Shown here piece after piece: positions 25,066-31,054 of a stretch of DNA of 31,054 nt (its first letter is position 1; each line of letters begins with the position of its first letter). The stretch is taken from NCBI GenBank assembly GCA_004556565.1, contig SFGN01000027.1:1-31054 (forward strand), in the 5' to 3' direction. A program made the translations under genes and the position numbers. This stretch comes from Lachnospiraceae bacterium. Lineage in GTDB: Bacteria > Bacillota_A > Clostridia > Lachnospirales > Lachnospiraceae. The notes beneath the pieces are model-generated. The model saw only the letters and a list, made by a program, of their open reading frames with translations, had not been told where the DNA came from and ran no database searches.

Positions 25066-25094
25066 TGTAAACCATTTTAATTTTTAGGTTGACA
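25066..25094. promoter_or_regulatory. BirA-type biotin operator
   Basis: TGTAAACC (25066-25073), 13 nt, then GGTTGACA (25087-25094) matches the Firmicutes biotin repressor site TGTTAACC…GGTTAACA with one change per half. The right half covers the bioY -35, so binding would block transcription. Confidence 0.65.
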
Positions 25095-25117
25095 AACAAC
25101 TTTTAAATGTGTATTCT
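25089..25117 (+). promoter_or_regulatory. Sigma-A promoter of bioY-bioB
   Basis: TTGACA (25089-25094) and TATTCT (25112-25117) with a 17-nt spacer, 33 nt ahead of the bioY ATG. Confidence 0.8.
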
Positions 25118-25150
25118 ATGTGAGGAAAATAACATTTGGAGGAATACATT

Positions 25151-25705
25151 ATGAAAAATCGCTCATCCATTTACCAGCTTACTACCTGTGCATTAATGGC
25201 GGCTCTGATGTGCGTACTCGGGCCTATGTCCATTCCAATCGGTCCGATTCCGGTATCTTTTACAAACCTTGTCATTTATCTGGCTGTTTACCTTCTCGGC
25301 ATGAAAGGTGCAGCCATCAGTTACCTTATTTATCTGATTTTGGGTGCGGTAGGACTTCCCGTCTTTTCAGGGTATGCAGGAGGTCTGGCTAAACTGGCAG
25401 GCCCTACCGGCGGATATCTGATCGGTTTCATTCTTATGGCACTGATCTGCGGCTTTGTCATGGAAAAATCTCATGCCAATGCGGTGATTACTATCATCGG
25501 CATGATTGCAGCAACCTTTGTTGCCTATTTCTTCGGCACGGTATGGTTTGTTCTGCAGATGCAGTGCGACGTATGGTACGCATTAACCGTCTGCGTATTT
25601 CCATTCGTTCCTTTTGATATCATAAAAATCATCATTGCAACTGCATTGGGAAAATTGATCCGCAATGCGCTGATAAAATCAAACCTGCTGACCGTACAAA
25701 AATAA
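25151..25705 (+). CDS. bioY: Biotin ECF-transporter substrate component BioY
   Basis: Membrane S-component of about 184 residues that captures biotin, working with the shared EcfAA'T energy module (not in this window). Six hydrophobic helices are visible. The family pattern includes YLAVYLLGMKGAAISYLIYL, then LILGAVGLPVFSGYAGGLAK and LAGPTGGYLIGF, with the substrate-binding Gly/Pro-rich loop. The ATG at 25151 is chosen because GGAGG lies 8 nt upstream. It is co-transcribed with bioB behind a BirA-like operator, consistent with biotin repression. Confidence 0.93.
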   Translation: MKNRSSIYQLTTCALMAALMCVLGPMSIPIGPIPVSFTNLVIYLAVYLLGMKGAAISYLIYLILGAVGLPVFSGYAGGLAKLAGPTGGYLIGFILMALICGFVMEKSHANAVITIIGMIAATFVAYFFGTVWFVLQMQCDVWYALTVCVFPFVPFDIIKIIIATALGKLIRNALIKSNLLTVQK

Positions 25706-25718
25706 GGAGGGATTTATT

Positions 25719-26705
25719 TTGAACATGATAACACTGGCAGAAGAGATTATCACAGGCCGGCGCATCAGCCGGCAGGATGACCTGAATCTGTTCCTGACCT
25801 GTGATCTGAAAGAGCTTTGTGAAGGCGCTGACCGTATCCGTACATATTTTATCGGTGAAAAGGTAGATCTTTGTTCTATCATCAACGGCCGCAGCGGCCG
25901 CTGCCCGGAAAACTGCAAATTCTGTGCACAATCGGCACATAATCATACCAACTGTGATGTTTATGATTTTCTTCCGGAAGAAACCATCATGGAAGCCTGC
26001 AAAATGAATGAAAGTGAAGGTGTTGACCGTTTTTCAATCGTGACTGCGGGCAGGGCTCTGACCGGTGCAGAATTTGAAAAGGCAATCCATGCATTTAAAG
26101 CCATGCATGAAGAATGTAAAATTGACCTGTGTGCATCTATGGGATTTCTCTCAGCAGATCAGCTTCACCGGCTTCATGAAGCCGGAGTCACCAGCTACCA
26201 CCATAATATAGAAACATCAAGGCGCAACTTCCCGAATATTTGTACAACGCACACTTATGAACAAAAGATTGAGACTTTAAAGCTGGTCAAGGCTGAGGGA
26301 ATGTGTGCCTGCTCCGGCGGTAACATCGGCATGGGAGAAACATGGGAAGACCGGCTTGATATGGCGATAAGCCTTTCAGAGCTTGGCATTGACTCCATCC
26401 CCATCAACGCATTGATGCCGATTCCCGGTACTCCGCTGGAGCATCTTCCCCGGCTTACAGAAGATGACATTTTAAGAACCATCGCATTCTTCCGGTATAT
26501 AAACCCGGAGGCAAATATCCGCCTTGCCGCAGGACGCGCATTGCTGACAAATGACGGTGAGCTTGCCTTCCGGTCGGGCGCCTCCGCCACTATTACCGGC
26601 AATATGCTGACAACGGCTGCCTGTGCCACAATCCGCAGTGACAAGCAAATGCTTCAGGCACTCGGAAGAGATGTGACACCGGATTATCTCAGAAATGAAA
26701 AATAA
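25719..26705 (+). CDS. bioB: Biotin synthase BioB
   Basis: Radical SAM enzyme of 328 residues that inserts sulfur into dethiobiotin. The SAM-cluster motif is Cys62-x3-Cys66-x2-Cys69 (CPENCKFCAQS), followed by the family segments FSIVTAGRAL, YHHNIETS, GGNIGMGETWEDR, NALMPIPGTPLE and LAAGRALL. The Arg of the last segment is the family's [2Fe-2S] ligand. The TTG start at 25719 is favoured: AGGAGG lies 8 nt upstream, against 14 nt for the ATG two codons later. No bioA, bioD or bioF is nearby, so it may convert imported dethiobiotin or depend on genes elsewhere. Confidence 0.95.
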   Translation: MNMITLAEEIITGRRISRQDDLNLFLTCDLKELCEGADRIRTYFIGEKVDLCSIINGRSGRCPENCKFCAQSAHNHTNCDVYDFLPEETIMEACKMNESEGVDRFSIVTAGRALTGAEFEKAIHAFKAMHEECKIDLCASMGFLSADQLHRLHEAGVTSYHHNIETSRRNFPNICTTHTYEQKIETLKLVKAEGMCACSGGNIGMGETWEDRLDMAISLSELGIDSIPINALMPIPGTPLEHLPRLTEDDILRTIAFFRYINPEANIRLAAGRALLTNDGELAFRSGASATITGNMLTTAACATIRSDKQMLQALGRDVTPDYLRNEK

Positions 26706-26715
26706 AAGTATTTTT

Positions 26716-26751
26716 AAGGGCAAAGCCATCACCCGGTTTTGCCTCTTTTTT
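26716..26751 (+). terminator. Terminator after bioB
   Basis: GGCAAA (26719-26724) pairs with TTTGCC (26738-26743) and is followed by TCTTTTTT. Confidence 0.8.
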
Positions 26752-26854
26752 ATGTTATGACAATCAAATTGATACTTAAATCCGTATGGACATCTTCCTA
26801 AATAAAAAAGCCCCCTGGCGAAAAGCTATTATGTCGAATACCTGAAATAAACTA

Positions 26855-26883
26855 TTGAAAAAAGCAGATTTTTACCGTACATT
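26855..26883 (+). promoter_or_regulatory. Candidate upp promoter
   Basis: TTGAAA (26855-26860), 17 nt, TACATT (26878-26883), about 50 nt ahead of the upp ATG. Confidence 0.5.
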
Positions 26884-26935
26884 ATTATTTAGAGAAAATA
26901 TTGAAACCCATCAGGGAAATAAAGGAGAATTTACC

Positions 26936-27574
26936 ATGGAAAAATTAGAAAATGTTACTTATCTCAACCATCCTCTGATCCAGCACAAGATTTCTATCCT
27001 TAGAAGCAAAGATACCGGAACCAATGAATTCAGACAGCTTGTAGCAGAAATTGCCATGCTGGAAGGTTTTGAAGCATTAAATGACCTGCCGCTGGAAAAT
27101 GTGGAAGTGGAGACCCCGATTGAAAAATGTCTGACACCGATGATTTCCGGACGTAAACTTGCCATTGTTCCTATCCTTCGTGCAGGACTGGGCATGGTAG
27201 AAGGCATTCTCTCACTCGTACCCTCCGCTAAAATCGGTCATATCGGTCTGTACCGTGATGAAGTAACTTTTGAACCACAGGAATATTACTGCAAACTGCC
27301 AAAGCCGATCGAAGAGCGTACCATAGTTGTCTGTGATCCGATGCTTGCCACTGGCGGCTCTGCCGTAGACGCCATTACCATGATCAAAAAGCATGGAGGT
27401 AAGAATATCAAATTCATGTGCATTATCGCTGCACCGGAAGGTGTAAACCGCCTGCATGAAGCACATCCGGATGTCCAGATTTATATCGGTCATCTGGACC
27501 GCTGTCTGAATGAGCACGCTTATATCTGCCCCGGTCTTGGTGATGCCGGTGACAGAATCTTCGGTACGAAATAA
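26936..27574 (+). CDS. upp: Uracil phosphoribosyltransferase
   Basis: Type I phosphoribosyltransferase of about 212 residues; it converts uracil and PRPP to UMP in pyrimidine salvage. Family hallmarks are HPLIQHKISILRSKDTGTNE at the N-terminus, VPILRAGLGMVEG, the PRPP loop VVCDPMLATGGSAVDA, and the uracil-binding end YICPGLGDAGDRIFGTK. The ATG at 26936 is chosen (AAAGGAG 9 nt upstream); an upstream extension to 26855 has no ribosome binding site. It is convergent with the uracil permease gene, its functional partner. Confidence 0.97.
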   Translation: MEKLENVTYLNHPLIQHKISILRSKDTGTNEFRQLVAEIAMLEGFEALNDLPLENVEVETPIEKCLTPMISGRKLAIVPILRAGLGMVEGILSLVPSAKIGHIGLYRDEVTFEPQEYYCKLPKPIEERTIVVCDPMLATGGSAVDAITMIKKHGGKNIKFMCIIAAPEGVNRLHEAHPDVQIYIGHLDRCLNEHAYICPGLGDAGDRIFGTK

Positions 27575-27621
27575 AAAACAGGAATCTGCAGCTTTCCTGC
27601 TTATTAAAAAATCTAAAAATA

Positions 27622-27660
27622 CGGGCCAACTTCTATCTAACAAAGTTGACCCGCATTTTT
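27622..27660. terminator. Bidirectional terminator between upp and the uracil permease gene
   Basis: CGGGCCAACTT pairs with AAGTTGACCCG (one mismatch) and is followed by CATTTTT. A-rich sequence on the 5' side lets it work for the convergent permease transcript. A smaller CAGGAA / TTCCTG hairpin lies just before it. Confidence 0.8.
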
Positions 27661-27690
27661 AATTTTAGAAACTAATAATCTTCATTAATT

Positions 27691-28950
27691 CTATTCGTCC
27701 CTGTCATTTGTAAGCTTTAATTTATCCAATATAAAGAATACAAGACCCATGATCATACCGACAACACATGCCAGCACCATACCTGTCAGCTGGACACTGC
27801 CAAGCTGAATGGAGATTCCTGACAAGCCCGTGACAAATACGATTGCTGTCATAGCCTGATTTCTTGATTTACTGTAATCCACCTGTGCATCTACCAGAAT
27901 CCTGATACCGGATGCCCCGATCATACCGTAAAGCAGGAAGGATATACCGCCGATTACCGGTCCCGGGATCGTACTGATCAATGTTGTCATCTTTCCGATA
28001 AATGAACAGATGATGGAAAGCACCGCTGCTCCGCCGATAACATAGACACTGTATACTTTTGTCATCGCCATAACACCAATATTTTCGCCATATGTCGTAG
28101 TCGGCACAGAACCGATCAGACCTGAAATCATGGTAGAGAAGTTGTCCGCAAACAGGGAACGATGCAGCCCCGGATCTTTCAGCAGATCTCTGTCCACAAT
28201 CTTACTCGTAACGATCTGATGACCGATATGCTCTGAAGCAATAACCAACAGCACAGGAAGTATGATAACGATTGCCTCCCATTTAAACTTAGGCGTAGAA
28301 AAGTTCGGTATAGCAAATAACGGTGCCGCAGCAACATCTGCAAAATTCACAAGGCCACAGGCAAGTGAAGCTACATACCCCGCAATAATAGCAATCAAAA
28401 TCGGAATCACCGACAGGAAACCTCTGAATACCACAGAGCCGATAACCGCTGTCAGTAATGTCACAAGAAAGACGATCATATTCTGAGGACTGATCACTTC
28501 ATCCAGCAGGCCCGCACTGGAAGCTGCTGTTCCGGCCAGTTCAAGACCGATCAGTGCAACTACAGGACCCATAGCTGCCGGAGGGAGCACCACATCGATC
28601 CACGAAGAACCGAATTTGTAAATAATCAAAGCCAAGATACATCCGCATAGACCAACGACGACGAAACCGCCCAAAGCATAACTGTATCCCCATTTGCTGA
28701 TAACAATTCCCGCAGGTGCAAGAAATGCAAAGCTCGAACCCAGATATGCAGGTGCCTTGCCCTTAGTAATCAGAATAAATAATAATGTGCCCAAACCATT
28801 CATGAACAATACGACTGCCGGGTTAATCCCAAAAATAAACGGAACCAGCACGGAAGCGCCGAACATGGCAAACATATGCTGAACGCTCAACGGAATCAGC
28901 ATTTTTACAGGAACCTTTTCCTCAACCTGAATAATTCTTTTGTTATCCAT
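27691..28950 (-). CDS. uraA: Uracil permease, NCS2/UraA family
   Basis: Membrane symporter of 419 residues with the 14-segment NCS2 fold. The start PVKMLIPLSVQHMFAMFGAS, then VLVPFIFGINPAVVLF, is typical of UraA/PyrP. SVPTTTYGENIGVMAMT carries the family's substrate-binding Glu-Asn-x-Gly motif, and YLGSSFAFLAPAG the unwound beta-strand region. It imports uracil, which Upp next door turns into UMP. AGGAG lies about 10 nt upstream of the ATG. No PyrR-binding leader or attenuator is seen in the 158 nt ahead. Confidence 0.94.
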   Translation of the reverse strand: MDNKRIIQVEEKVPVKMLIPLSVQHMFAMFGASVLVPFIFGINPAVVLFMNGLGTLLFILITKGKAPAYLGSSFAFLAPAGIVISKWGYSYALGGFVVVGLCGCILALIIYKFGSSWIDVVLPPAAMGPVVALIGLELAGTAASSAGLLDEVISPQNMIVFLVTLLTAVIGSVVFRGFLSVIPILIAIIAGYVASLACGLVNFADVAAAPLFAIPNFSTPKFKWEAIVIILPVLLVIASEHIGHQIVTSKIVDRDLLKDPGLHRSLFADNFSTMISGLIGSVPTTTYGENIGVMAMTKVYSVYVIGGAAVLSIICSFIGKMTTLISTIPGPVIGGISFLLYGMIGASGIRILVDAQVDYSKSRNQAMTAIVFVTGLSGISIQLGSVQLTGMVLACVVGMIMGLVFFILDKLKLTNDRDE

Positions 28951-29108
28951 AGATTTTCTCCTACTCTTTTGAATTTTTTTCTATTATATATTATCTCATT
29001 CCAATATGAAAGAAAAAAATACATTTTGATACCATATTTCAATAACACCTGTTATTTTTGCGTAGGAACACCGACGAAAAGTAACCCGTACCGGCATATT
29101 TTTCGGGA

Positions 29109-29855
29109 TTAATTTGACTTTATAAACACATATTCCGTCTTTGATGACAATTTTTCACTGAACCGATAGCCCAGTCTGTCAAATGCCTGAATCTCTGCAG
29201 GATCTTCCACTCTGTGCTCCGCCATAAAACGCACCATCTCACCTCTTGCCATTTTCGCATATGTACCCTTCTGCACGACTTTGTCGTTGATAATTTCTCC
29301 GAACACACAGGTGATATATGTATCATTCTCTGTCAAATACTTTTCAATACATTTTGAATATTCTTTTGACGCCAGATTCAAAATCACGCCATCGTCGTCT
29401 CTCACTGCTTCATACAGTCTGCTCCCCCACAGATGATAAAGATCACTGAAACTGCCTATTGACGCTTTCGCCTGCATTTCCAGGCGATAAGGGGTGACTC
29501 CGTCCATTGGCCGTAATACTCCATAAAATGCCGACAGAATCCTCAGATGCTCCTGTACATAATCGAATTGCCCGTCCTCAAAAATTGCCGGTGCCATATA
29601 CTGATACGCAATCCCCTCATAAGAAAGAACTGCCGGAGTCAGCTGCCGGTAAAGATTCATATGTTGCAGGCGTTCATAATTCTGTTGTGCGATCTTTTCA
29701 TTACAGCACCATAGCTTTTTAAGTTCTTCGTAAGATTTCGACCGTAGCCACGACAGGATTTCCTCTGTCTGAGACAAATATTCCGGAAGATCCATATACT
29801 GCAGAATTTCCATATTCACATTCATTTTCTTAGCGGGAGAAAGTATAATCTTCAT
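29109..29855 (-). CDS. yaaA: Peroxide stress protein YaaA
   Basis: Cytoplasmic protein of 248 residues in the YaaA/DUF328 family, which lowers intracellular iron-driven damage during hydrogen peroxide stress. The start MKIILSPAKKMN is the family signature. YEGIAYQYMAPAIF, LRILSAFYGVLRPMDGVTPY, RLEMQA and NLASKEYSK are further conserved blocks. Its ATG overlaps the bcp stop by one base (TGATG), so the two are translated together, consistent with a shared oxidative-stress role. Confidence 0.95.
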   Translation of the reverse strand: MKIILSPAKKMNVNMEILQYMDLPEYLSQTEEILSWLRSKSYEELKKLWCCNEKIAQQNYERLQHMNLYRQLTPAVLSYEGIAYQYMAPAIFEDGQFDYVQEHLRILSAFYGVLRPMDGVTPYRLEMQAKASIGSFSDLYHLWGSRLYEAVRDDDGVILNLASKEYSKCIEKYLTENDTYITCVFGEIINDKVVQKGTYAKMARGEMVRFMAEHRVEDPAEIQAFDRLGYRFSEKLSSKTEYVFIKSN

Positions 29856-30307
29856 CAGACTTCCCCCAGCATTCTCTCCGGATCATCTGCCGCTTTCACT
29901 TTATCATTTGCCCGGATAATGATCCCTTCTTCATCAATCAGATACGTTGTACGCACGACCCCCATCGACACCTTTCCATAATTCTTCTTCTCTTTCCACA
30001 CATCATATGCCTGTATTGCTTTCAGCTCCGGATCTGAAAGTATGGTAAACGGAAGGGAATATTTCTCTTCAAATCGCTTATGAGAAGCAACAGAATCCTT
30101 GCTGATACCAATCACTTCCGCACCTTTCTCCAAAAACTGCGGATATCTCTGCGCGAATCCACAGGCCTGCTTTGTACAGCCCGGTGTATTATCTTTCGGA
30201 TAAAAATACAGAATCACTTTTTTTCCCTTATACTCTTCCAACGTGTGGATCACTCCGTTTTGATCCGGCAGTTCAATTGCCGGTGCCTTTACTCCCACTT
30301 CTAACAT
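29855..30307 (-). CDS. bcp: Thioredoxin-dependent peroxiredoxin (BCP/PrxQ type)
   Basis: Thiol peroxidase of about 150 residues reducing hydrogen peroxide and organic peroxides. The motif YPKDNTPGCTKQACGF holds the peroxidatic Cys44 and the resolving Cys49 five residues on, the atypical 2-Cys PrxQ arrangement. Downstream, EVIGISKDSVASHKRFEEKY and the conserved Arg in VVRTTYLID complete the site. The ATG at 30307 is chosen (GGAGG 7 nt upstream) over the TTG at 30313. It is first gene of a two-gene unit with yaaA. Confidence 0.95.
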   Translation of the reverse strand: MLEVGVKAPAIELPDQNGVIHTLEEYKGKKVILYFYPKDNTPGCTKQACGFAQRYPQFLEKGAEVIGISKDSVASHKRFEEKYSLPFTILSDPELKAIQAYDVWKEKKNYGKVSMGVVRTTYLIDEEGIIIRANDKVKAADDPERMLGEV

Positions 30308-30392
30308 TTTCAAACCTCCCTGGTATTTTTATTATTTCCGCTGAAAAGGATTTACTGTGGTAAGCTGTTATTCTTCGTTGAATTATCAGGAC

Positions 30393-30421
30393 ATCATATT
30401 AAAAGACTTTCATCAGAGCAA
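30393..30421 (-). promoter_or_regulatory. Candidate bcp-yaaA promoter
   Basis: The minus strand reads TTGCTC (30421-30416), 17 nt, TATGAT (30398-30393), about 85 nt before the bcp ATG. No clear PerR box is visible. Confidence 0.5.
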
Positions 30422-30431
30422 GCCTCTCCCC

Positions 30432-30551
30432 TCATAATCTCACTTCACTGGAAACCACTTTCTTATCCTCTACTTCATATATCTTGAAATTCTCCGTTCT
30501 TCCAAAATGCTGAAATACTTTTCCATTGTCAAATGTTACTGCAATTCTCAT
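30432..30551 (-). pseudogene. N-terminal stub of a NifX/NafY-family (FeMo-cofactor-type) protein
   Basis: The minus-strand ATG at 30551 opens 39 codons reading MRIAVTFDNGKVFQHFGRTE, then NFKIYEVEDKKVVSS, ending at a TGA at 30432-30434. This is the start of the small dinitrogenase iron-molybdenum cofactor-binding family (IAV…G.V..HFG…F.IYEVE), whose members normally exceed 100 residues. The Gly-rich middle and C-terminus are missing, so the gene is truncated. No ribosome binding site is seen. It probably marks the edge of a past rearrangement. Confidence 0.7.
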
Positions 30552-30593
30552 GCAAACCAAATAAATTGTGTATCGTCACAGCGATTAAACAAG

Positions 30594-30619
30594 TTCTCGT
30601 GAGCATCTGCCCACGAGAA
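30594..30619. other. 8-bp hairpin
   Basis: TTCTCGTG (30594-30601) pairs with CACGAGAA (30612-30619). Only a weak T-rich stretch follows on the minus strand, so terminator activity is doubtful. Confidence 0.5.
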
Positions 30620-30650
30620 TAATCATACTACAAAAGGGACAAATTCTCAA

Positions 30651-30812
30651 TCAAAAGCGGGCAAAATCCTGCTGCGTAGCAAACGTTGCGCTACTGTTCA
30701 CAGGCAATGTCGGCATCCAACGAACAGCCTGCTTTACCCACTGGTTCAACCGAAGCTTCCGGAAAGCATTTTCTTCTCCCGGATTCTGATTTGCAGAATC
30801 GCATGCGGTTCC
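30651..30812 (-). pseudogene. Fragment of a phage terminase large subunit
   Basis: The minus-strand frame reads ACDSANQNPGEENAFRKLRL, then NQWVKQAVRWMP. This block is characteristic of TerL proteins of clostridial tailed phages (FRQLRLNQWV.Q..RW.P), between the ATPase and nuclease domains. After RWMP the sequence departs from the family and stops at 30651. Both ends are missing, so it is a prophage scar only. No other phage gene is seen in the window. Confidence 0.7.
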
Positions 30813-30841
30813 CTTTGATTATTTTATAATTATTTACTCAA

Positions 30842-30888
30842 ACTTCCCACACCGATAAGGTGCGAAGCCCATTTGGGGTATGGGAAGT
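30842..30888. other. Compact three-way-junction element
   Basis: ACTTCCCA pairs with TGGGAAGT as the outer stem. Inside are CACC-GATAA-GGTG, stacked directly on it, and CCC-ATTT-GGG. All three helices are perfect. It may be a structured RNA, a recombination or transposon end, or a phage-related RNA. It has no U-run and I do not recognise the family. Confidence 0.5.
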
Positions 30889-30980
30889 CTTAGTTACTTG
30901 ATCATTCTATCAGAGCTATGTTTTATTGTCTGCAAACCTCTGTAAAATTTTTGACCTAGTATAAGCCACATTAATTAACT

Positions 30981-31054
30981 TTATGATTCTGTGTAACAAT
31001 CCTGATTCTGTTCCTTACCTTTTCTTTTGGTAGGAATAGGTGCACGTTTCCCCT
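30981..31054 (-). CDS. Possible C-terminal end of a gene entering from beyond the window
   Basis: A minus-strand frame stays open from the window edge to a TAA at 30981-30983. It encodes about 23 hydrophilic Lys-rich residues (GKRAPIPTKRKGKEQNQDCY, then TES). It is too short to identify and could be chance. The remaining sequence at 30889-30980 shows no gene. Confidence 0.25.
   Translation of the reverse strand, partial: GKRAPIPTKRKGKEQNQDCYTES

Noticed and set aside
24881..25099. 72-codon minus-strand frame upstream of the Wadjet operon
   Set aside because: It begins within the bioY promoter, has no ribosome binding site or recognisable composition, and covers the probable Wadjet promoter and leader.
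28951..29108. PyrR attenuator or pyrimidine riboswitch ahead of the uracil permease gene
   Set aside because: No anti-terminator/terminator pair or PyrR-binding loop sequence could be found in the leader.
30889..31054. CRISPR array or tracrRNA at the right end
   Set aside because: No repeat-spacer pattern and no cas gene in view; the resemblance to type II repeat arms covers only about a dozen bases.

Overview
This 31 kb window looks like the chromosome of a low-to-mid GC Gram-positive anaerobe in the Clostridia, most likely a gut Lachnospiraceae relative. The reasons are strong AGGAGG-type ribosome binding sites, TTG/GTG starts, moderate GC, and the gene set (BioY-BioB pair, Liv operon ending in a cytidylate kinase-like gene, single-gene IS66 element, Wadjet operon). 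The family-level placement is inference; no rRNA or tRNA gene is present.

Left end (1-5900): a minus-strand locus encodes an iron/thiamine/2-aminoethylphosphonate-type ABC importer plus a HAD phosphatase, and it is decaying. Permease and HAD genes are intact. The ATPase gene is split after codon 20 by a complete IS66 element (3474-5290) with matching terminal inverted repeats and an 8-bp target duplication. Only about 50 C-terminal codons remain of the upstream substrate-binding protein, abutting the tail of an XRE-type regulator on the other strand.

5900-9900: a GH36 alpha-galactosidase (minus) is divergent from an AraC-type regulator (plus), followed by a YbaK/EbsC-type aminoacyl-tRNA deacylase.

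10000-16400: a minus-strand branched-chain amino-acid ABC operon (livJ-H-M-G-F) carries a cytidylate kinase-like gene at its 3' end. A TetR regulator and a small two-helix membrane protein lie upstream, with two palindromic operator candidates.

16500-24900: the largest block is a minus-strand Wadjet-type SMC defence operon in the order jetD-jetA-jetB-jetC. It is preceded, in the same apparent transcription unit, by two overlapping genes for tiny paralogous proteins with an identical C-x3-C-x2-C-x2-C motif. A tandem 42-43 nt repeat containing a perfect 11-bp terminator-like hairpin separates jetD from jetABC. This block is the best candidate for something undescribed.

25000-30300: bioY-bioB behind a sigma-A promoter that overlaps a BirA-like operator; upp convergent with a uracil permease gene; and a bcp-yaaA peroxide-stress pair.

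Right end (30400-31054): a scar region holding a 39-codon stub of a NifX/NafY-family gene, a fragment of a phage terminase large subunit, a compact three-way-junction element, and possibly the tail of a gene entering from outside the window.
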